From Lachnospiraceae bacterium (GTDB lineage: Bacteria; Bacillota; Clostridia; Lachnospirales; Lachnospiraceae), in NCBI GenBank assembly GCA_009774535.1, contig VSNY01000174.1, forward strand, positions 1 through 8,147: a DNA stretch of 8,147 bases. The letters are read 5' to 3'. The translations under genes and the position numbers were made by a program. Positions 5,582 through 8,147 of the stretch are shown here, piece after piece; positions within the stretch are counted from its first letter, which is position 1; each line of letters starts with the position of its first letter. Under the pieces are notes generated by a model, which was given only the letters and a program-made list of their open reading frames with translations, did no database searches and had not been told where the DNA came from.

Positions 5582-7915
5582 TTATTTTAATCTCCAATAG
5601 ATATCAACCGCCGCCCGGCGCAGACGGCTGTTTACAGGAAGCAGCCGCTTGGCAGCCCTTATGACGGCATCCAGCGCCCGTTTTTGACTGTAAGGACTGT
5701 TACCACGCTGCTCACGCCGCTGCCCGCAGCACATTTCCTGCAGCAGCTGTTCGTAATACGGCGTCCCGCGGGCCGCTTCCCAAAACTGCTGCGCAAAATC
5801 TCCGTCTGGTTCCTTCCATGGTTTCCCGCCGCCCGCATAATGAATAATTGCCGGACGCCGTCTCGCCTGCTTGTAAGCATCCAGTAGTTTTTCCGGTACA
5901 TAGGAAAGCACCCGGTTTCGGACGCTGTTAGCAGACAGCACGTTCCATTCCATCCCCAAACGCTTTACCCGTCCCTGACAGACAATATTTAAAATATCCT
6001 GATCCGAATACCGGAAGTTCCCCTGCTCCGCCATCTCAAACAACTGCCGAAGATCCACATGCGCTCTCCAGGCTGCTGTATTCCACAGGAGTACGCCTGC
6101 CTGAAAATACTGGTCAGTGTCTGCAAGCCGCAGCACACGGTCGCAATATTGCCTGGTATCCGGATTCGCGCCGTGGTACTGGCCGATCAGATCGATTTCC
6201 GGCGCAGCGCCCAGCAGACAATCTTTTAAATCCGTATCATACATCTGCGCCAGATCCCTGCATACAACCGTATCCGCGTCCAGATAAATGACCTTCTCCG
6301 TCTCACGCAGTATCCAGGGAATCAGAAAACGATAGTACGTCTCGGCCGTAATCTGTCCTTTTCCTTTCAGCCTGCGGCCCCTGACCATTTCCGAAACGTT
6401 AAAAAACGCGATCTGAAAATGATCCGACGTATATGCACGCTGTATGTTACGAATCTCTTTTTGCTGAATATCCGTATGAAAAATACAGATCCGATACTTC
6501 CGCGCTTCGCCAGGCCGCGCGGCAGCAGTGTGAGAAGCTGTGTCTTCAATTGTAGCTTTATCAATGGTAACTTTATCATCTGTAACTTTATCATCTGTAA
6601 CTTTATCGGAGATATATGTGTCGCATATGCGTACTATAGAAGCGATACAGACAGATAATACTGGAACGTACGCCTGGTCAGCAGCCAAAACGACTGTAAC
6701 CGTATCTCTGTCCGCGCAAAGATCTCCCGCCTGATTACCGCCGTTCTCGCCTGCATAACGTTTCTCTGTCAGATCCCCACTACTTCTGTCTGCACAAACA
6801 TCTTCCTCCCATTCGCCACTGCCTTTGTCTGCACAAACATTCCATACCAGCGGATCTCTTTTGCCCATACAGAAATTTCCTGCCAGCCCGCCGCTTCCTC
6901 TGCAGATTCGTATGCGCCTGCTTCGATTCTGGCGGCTATTGTCCAAATATCCTGCATTAGCTCTTGCCGCAGCCTTCTGATAGATTTTCCATAAGCAGAT
7001 CAGCCCCCGCACCATAACATCCGGCAGGCACAGCATCATCAGATCAAGCAGTGCATATCTCCTGCTGAACCTCCGGTATTTCCATATGCCGCGAAGATCT
7101 TTCCGTCTGCGTGCTTCCACACACCGCAAGACTTCTGTTTCATATGGAAAATGAATCCCCCTTCGACGCAGCCGGACAGCCAGACGCAGCGCGGGCAGCA
7201 CACGCAGCCTGTAATAATCTTCTTTTCCTTTGATCCTGCCAAGCGACACCGTCTGATTTGTTTTATGCCTGCGGTAACGCACCAGCGGTTCATCCAAAAA
7301 CACGATCTTTCCCTGTGCCGCCGCGCAAGCTGCTATCCACTGATCACAGCAGATGCCCCGCGGAAACGGCATCGCCTGATCTGCCGCCGCCTTTGTTACA
7401 AGCATGCTGCACGCAGCCGTGCAGTTATCCATAACATAATACGCCGTACGGCCTTTTCCCTGTACAAACACAAGCCCCGGACGCAGCTGCCGCAGGCTGT
7501 GATACTGCAGTTCCCCGCCCGGTCGAATCACAGACATGTCACTATACACCAGCACGGCGCGGCTCCGCTTAGCCGCCCGCACCAGCCGTTCCAGTTTCTG
7601 CGGCTCCCAGATATCATCCTGGTCGCAAAATGCCAGATAGCTTCCCCGTGCATCTTTCGCCAACTGTTCAAACGTCTGATCCGACCCGGTATTTTTTTCT
7701 TTATGGCGGATAAAAACATGCTTCCTGTCCCCAAAGACACGGCTGCACACCTCTTTTGCCGCTGCAAATCCCGCATCCGAAGACGCGTCGTCCAGGATGC
7801 GTACCTCAAAATCCTGAAAACTCTGCTCCGCGACCGAAACAAGCTGCTCTTCCAGCCACACAACATCCGGTTCATACAACGCCACCAGGACAGAAACCGT
7901 GACCTTCTCTTCCAT
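5582..7915 (-). CDS. Bifunctional GT2-GT8 glycosyltransferase with repeat-built linker
   Basis: A 777-residue cytoplasmic protein with two catalytic modules. Residues 5-230 form a GT-A fold family 2 transferase: VSVLVALYEP at the start, DD at 42-43 for nucleotide binding, CDQDDIW at 97-103 (the metal-binding signature of rhamnosyl- and related transferases), then CDQW and YRRHKTN in the acceptor half. Residues 230-320 are a basic helical stretch. Residues 321-404 are a low-complexity linker with tandem 13-residue repeats. From about 405 a family 8 retaining transferase begins (VTVVLAADQAYVP), with YLDADT (metal-binding D546 and D548), YFQAGVLLWN, YSDQDILN and the family-typical HYAGGGKPW at 692-700. 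All key residues of both modules are present. Known family chemistry is transfer from nucleotide-sugars, inverting for GT2 and retaining for GT8; the sugars cannot be read from sequence. The gene ends 2 nt before the next ATG, so the two are probably co-translated. Two sets of in-frame tandem repeats, one in the linker and one inside the GT8 fold, are unusual. Confidence 0.92.
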   Translation of the reverse strand: MEEKVTVSVLVALYEPDVVWLEEQLVSVAEQSFQDFEVRILDDASSDAGFAAAKEVCSRVFGDRKHVFIRHKEKNTGSDQTFEQLAKDARGSYLAFCDQDDIWEPQKLERLVRAAKRSRAVLVYSDMSVIRPGGELQYHSLRQLRPGLVFVQGKGRTAYYVMDNCTAACSMLVTKAAADQAMPFPRGICCDQWIAACAAAQGKIVFLDEPLVRYRRHKTNQTVSLGRIKGKEDYYRLRVLPALRLAVRLRRRGIHFPYETEVLRCVEARRRKDLRGIWKYRRFSRRYALLDLMMLCLPDVMVRGLICLWKIYQKAAARANAGYLDNSRQNRSRRIRICRGSGGLAGNFCMGKRDPLVWNVCADKGSGEWEEDVCADRSSGDLTEKRYAGENGGNQAGDLCADRDTVTVVLAADQAYVPVLSVCIASIVRICDTYISDKVTDDKVTDDKVTIDKATIEDTASHTAAARPGEARKYRICIFHTDIQQKEIRNIQRAYTSDHFQIAFFNVSEMVRGRRLKGKGQITAETYYRFLIPWILRETEKVIYLDADTVVCRDLAQMYDTDLKDCLLGAAPEIDLIGQYHGANPDTRQYCDRVLRLADTDQYFQAGVLLWNTAAWRAHVDLRQLFEMAEQGNFRYSDQDILNIVCQGRVKRLGMEWNVLSANSVRNRVLSYVPEKLLDAYKQARRRPAIIHYAGGGKPWKEPDGDFAQQFWEAARGTPYYEQLLQEMCCGQRREQRGNSPYSQKRALDAVIRAAKRLLPVNSRLRRAAVDIYWRLK
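6551..6610 (-). repeat. 15-bp (5-codon) tandem repeat, four copies, inside the GT8 domain
   Basis: On the plus strand the units tgtagctttatcaat, ggtaactttatcatc, tgtaactttatcatc and tgtaactttatcgga lie head to tail; copies 2 to 4 differ only at their ends. On the coding strand they give SDKVT-DDKVT-DDKVT-IDKAT (residues 436-455). This falls between the first helix of the GT8 fold (VLSVCIASI) and the following strand (YRICIFHTD), where family members normally have a short connection. The stretch is AT-rich compared with its surroundings. The period preserves the frame, so copy number would change loop length only. Confidence 0.9.
6704..6841 (-). repeat. 39-bp (13-codon) degenerate tandem repeat in the linker
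   Basis: On the minus strand, four consecutive units begin at 6841, 6802, 6763 and 6724, exactly 39 bp apart; the last is partial. They encode NVCADKGSGEWEE (359-371), DVCADRSSGDLTE (372-384), KRYAGENGGNQAG (385-397) and DLCADRD (398-404). The first two copies share a 15-bp identical core (plus strand 6826-6840 and 6787-6801) and about 27 of 39 positions; a related core returns at 6709-6723. A further decayed copy may precede them, since NFCMGK starts 12 residues before the first unit. The period is a multiple of three, so gain or loss of a unit would keep the frame. Confidence 0.8.
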
Positions 7916-7918
7916 GAT

Positions 7919-7927
7919 CCTTCCTTT
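7919..7927 (-). promoter_or_regulatory. Shine-Dalgarno sequence of the GT2-GT8 gene
   Basis: On the minus strand the bases read AAAGGAAGG; the AAGGA core ends 6 nt before the ATG at 7915-7913. This supports that ATG over the out-of-frame ATG at 7950. The rest of the 86-nt gap (7916-8001) shows no clear -35/-10 pair and no hairpin followed by a T run. Confidence 0.7.
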
Positions 7928-8001
7928 CCAAATCTAATCTGGTACACCATGCGGCCAAATATCGTAAACCATTCAGCTCCCCATGAAACTATGAATAAAA
8001 A

Positions 8002-8147
8002 TCAGCGTTCTCTTTCCTTCTCCTGCAGACTCTTGTAGATCCTGCGCATTTGTGCATTCACCTTCTGCACCCGGTAACGCTGGATTTTCTTCTGATTATA
8101 CTGACCGCAGCGTGTTTGCGCATGTCCTCCAGCAATATTTCCAAAAG
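8002..8147 (-). CDS. 3' end of an unidentified upstream gene (partial)
   Basis: An open frame enters from the right edge (first full codon at 8145) and ends at a TGA at 8002-8004. It encodes about 47 residues of a very basic, polar C-terminus rich in K, R, Q and E, ending in EKERER and probably helical. Nothing in it identifies a family. Codon use in its second half (ctg, cag, aag, gag, atc) resembles the downstream genes. A second frame is also open from 8147 to a TGA at 8058-8060 and its first twenty codons read like a leucine-rich helix, so either frame, or a frameshift joining them, could be the true end. It lies 86 nt upstream of the GT2-GT8 gene in the same direction, so it is plausibly an earlier gene of the same glycan cluster. 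The assignment to a real gene is moderate and the function is unknown. Confidence 0.45.
   Translation of the reverse strand, partial: FGNIAGGHAQTRCGQYNQKKIQRYRVQKVNAQMRRIYKSLQEKERER

Noticed and set aside
5577..5597. TTG at 5597 as start of the first GlfT2-like gene
   Set aside because: It would sit inside the previous gene with no Shine-Dalgarno; the ATG at 5579 follows the stop by 2 nt and has GGAG upstream.
6551..6610. Short direct repeats as a CRISPR array or regulatory iterons
   Set aside because: Units are contiguous 15-mers without spacers and lie in frame within a coding domain; they read as a coding minisatellite.
7151..8038. A 295-codon open frame on the plus strand
   Set aside because: It lies antisense to the GT2 module, whose motifs are unmistakable; its product is rich in His, Pro, Arg and Gln with no domain, as expected of an antisense shadow, and it runs through the intergenic gap.

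Overview
The window is one contiguous block of minus-strand genes with no plus-strand gene that I can support. Moderate GC content, purine-rich Shine-Dalgarno sequences of the AAAGGA/AGGAG type, one GTG start, tightly packed genes and a Wzm/Wzt-type exporter together suggest a Gram-positive member of the Clostridia, perhaps Lachnospiraceae. This is an inference from style; no 16S or other marker is present. The content is a cell-surface polysaccharide (glycan) synthesis and export locus.

Read in the direction of transcription (right to left) the order is: (1) the 3' end of an unidentified upstream gene, about 8147-8002; (2) an 86-nt gap; (3) a 777-residue bifunctional glycosyltransferase, 7915-5582, with an N-terminal GT2 domain, a linker built from degenerate 13-residue repeats, and a C-terminal GT8 domain with a pentapeptide-repeat insertion; (4) a GlfT2-like galactofuranosyltransferase, 5579-3672; (5) an ABC-2 polysaccharide permease (Wzm type), 3675-2875; (6) its ATPase (Wzt type without a carbohydrate-binding tail), 2802-2062; (7) a 174-residue membrane or lipoprotein of unknown function, 2041-1517; (8) a second GlfT2-like transferase, 1473 to the left edge, truncated by the window.

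Inter-gene distances are a 2-nt gap, a 4-nt ATGA overlap, and gaps of 72, 20 and 43 nt. No intrinsic terminator or convincing internal promoter is visible, so genes 3-8 look like one transcription unit. The simplest model is that the GT2 and GT8 domains and the two GlfT2-like enzymes build a glycan on a lipid carrier in the cytoplasm, probably containing galactofuranose or a similar furanose. The Wzm/Wzt pair then exports the finished chain. The 174-residue protein would sit at the outer face of the membrane beside this machinery.

The least explained parts are the 174-residue protein, the two in-frame minisatellites inside the GT2-GT8 fusion, and the presence of two diverged GlfT2-like enzymes on either side of one exporter.
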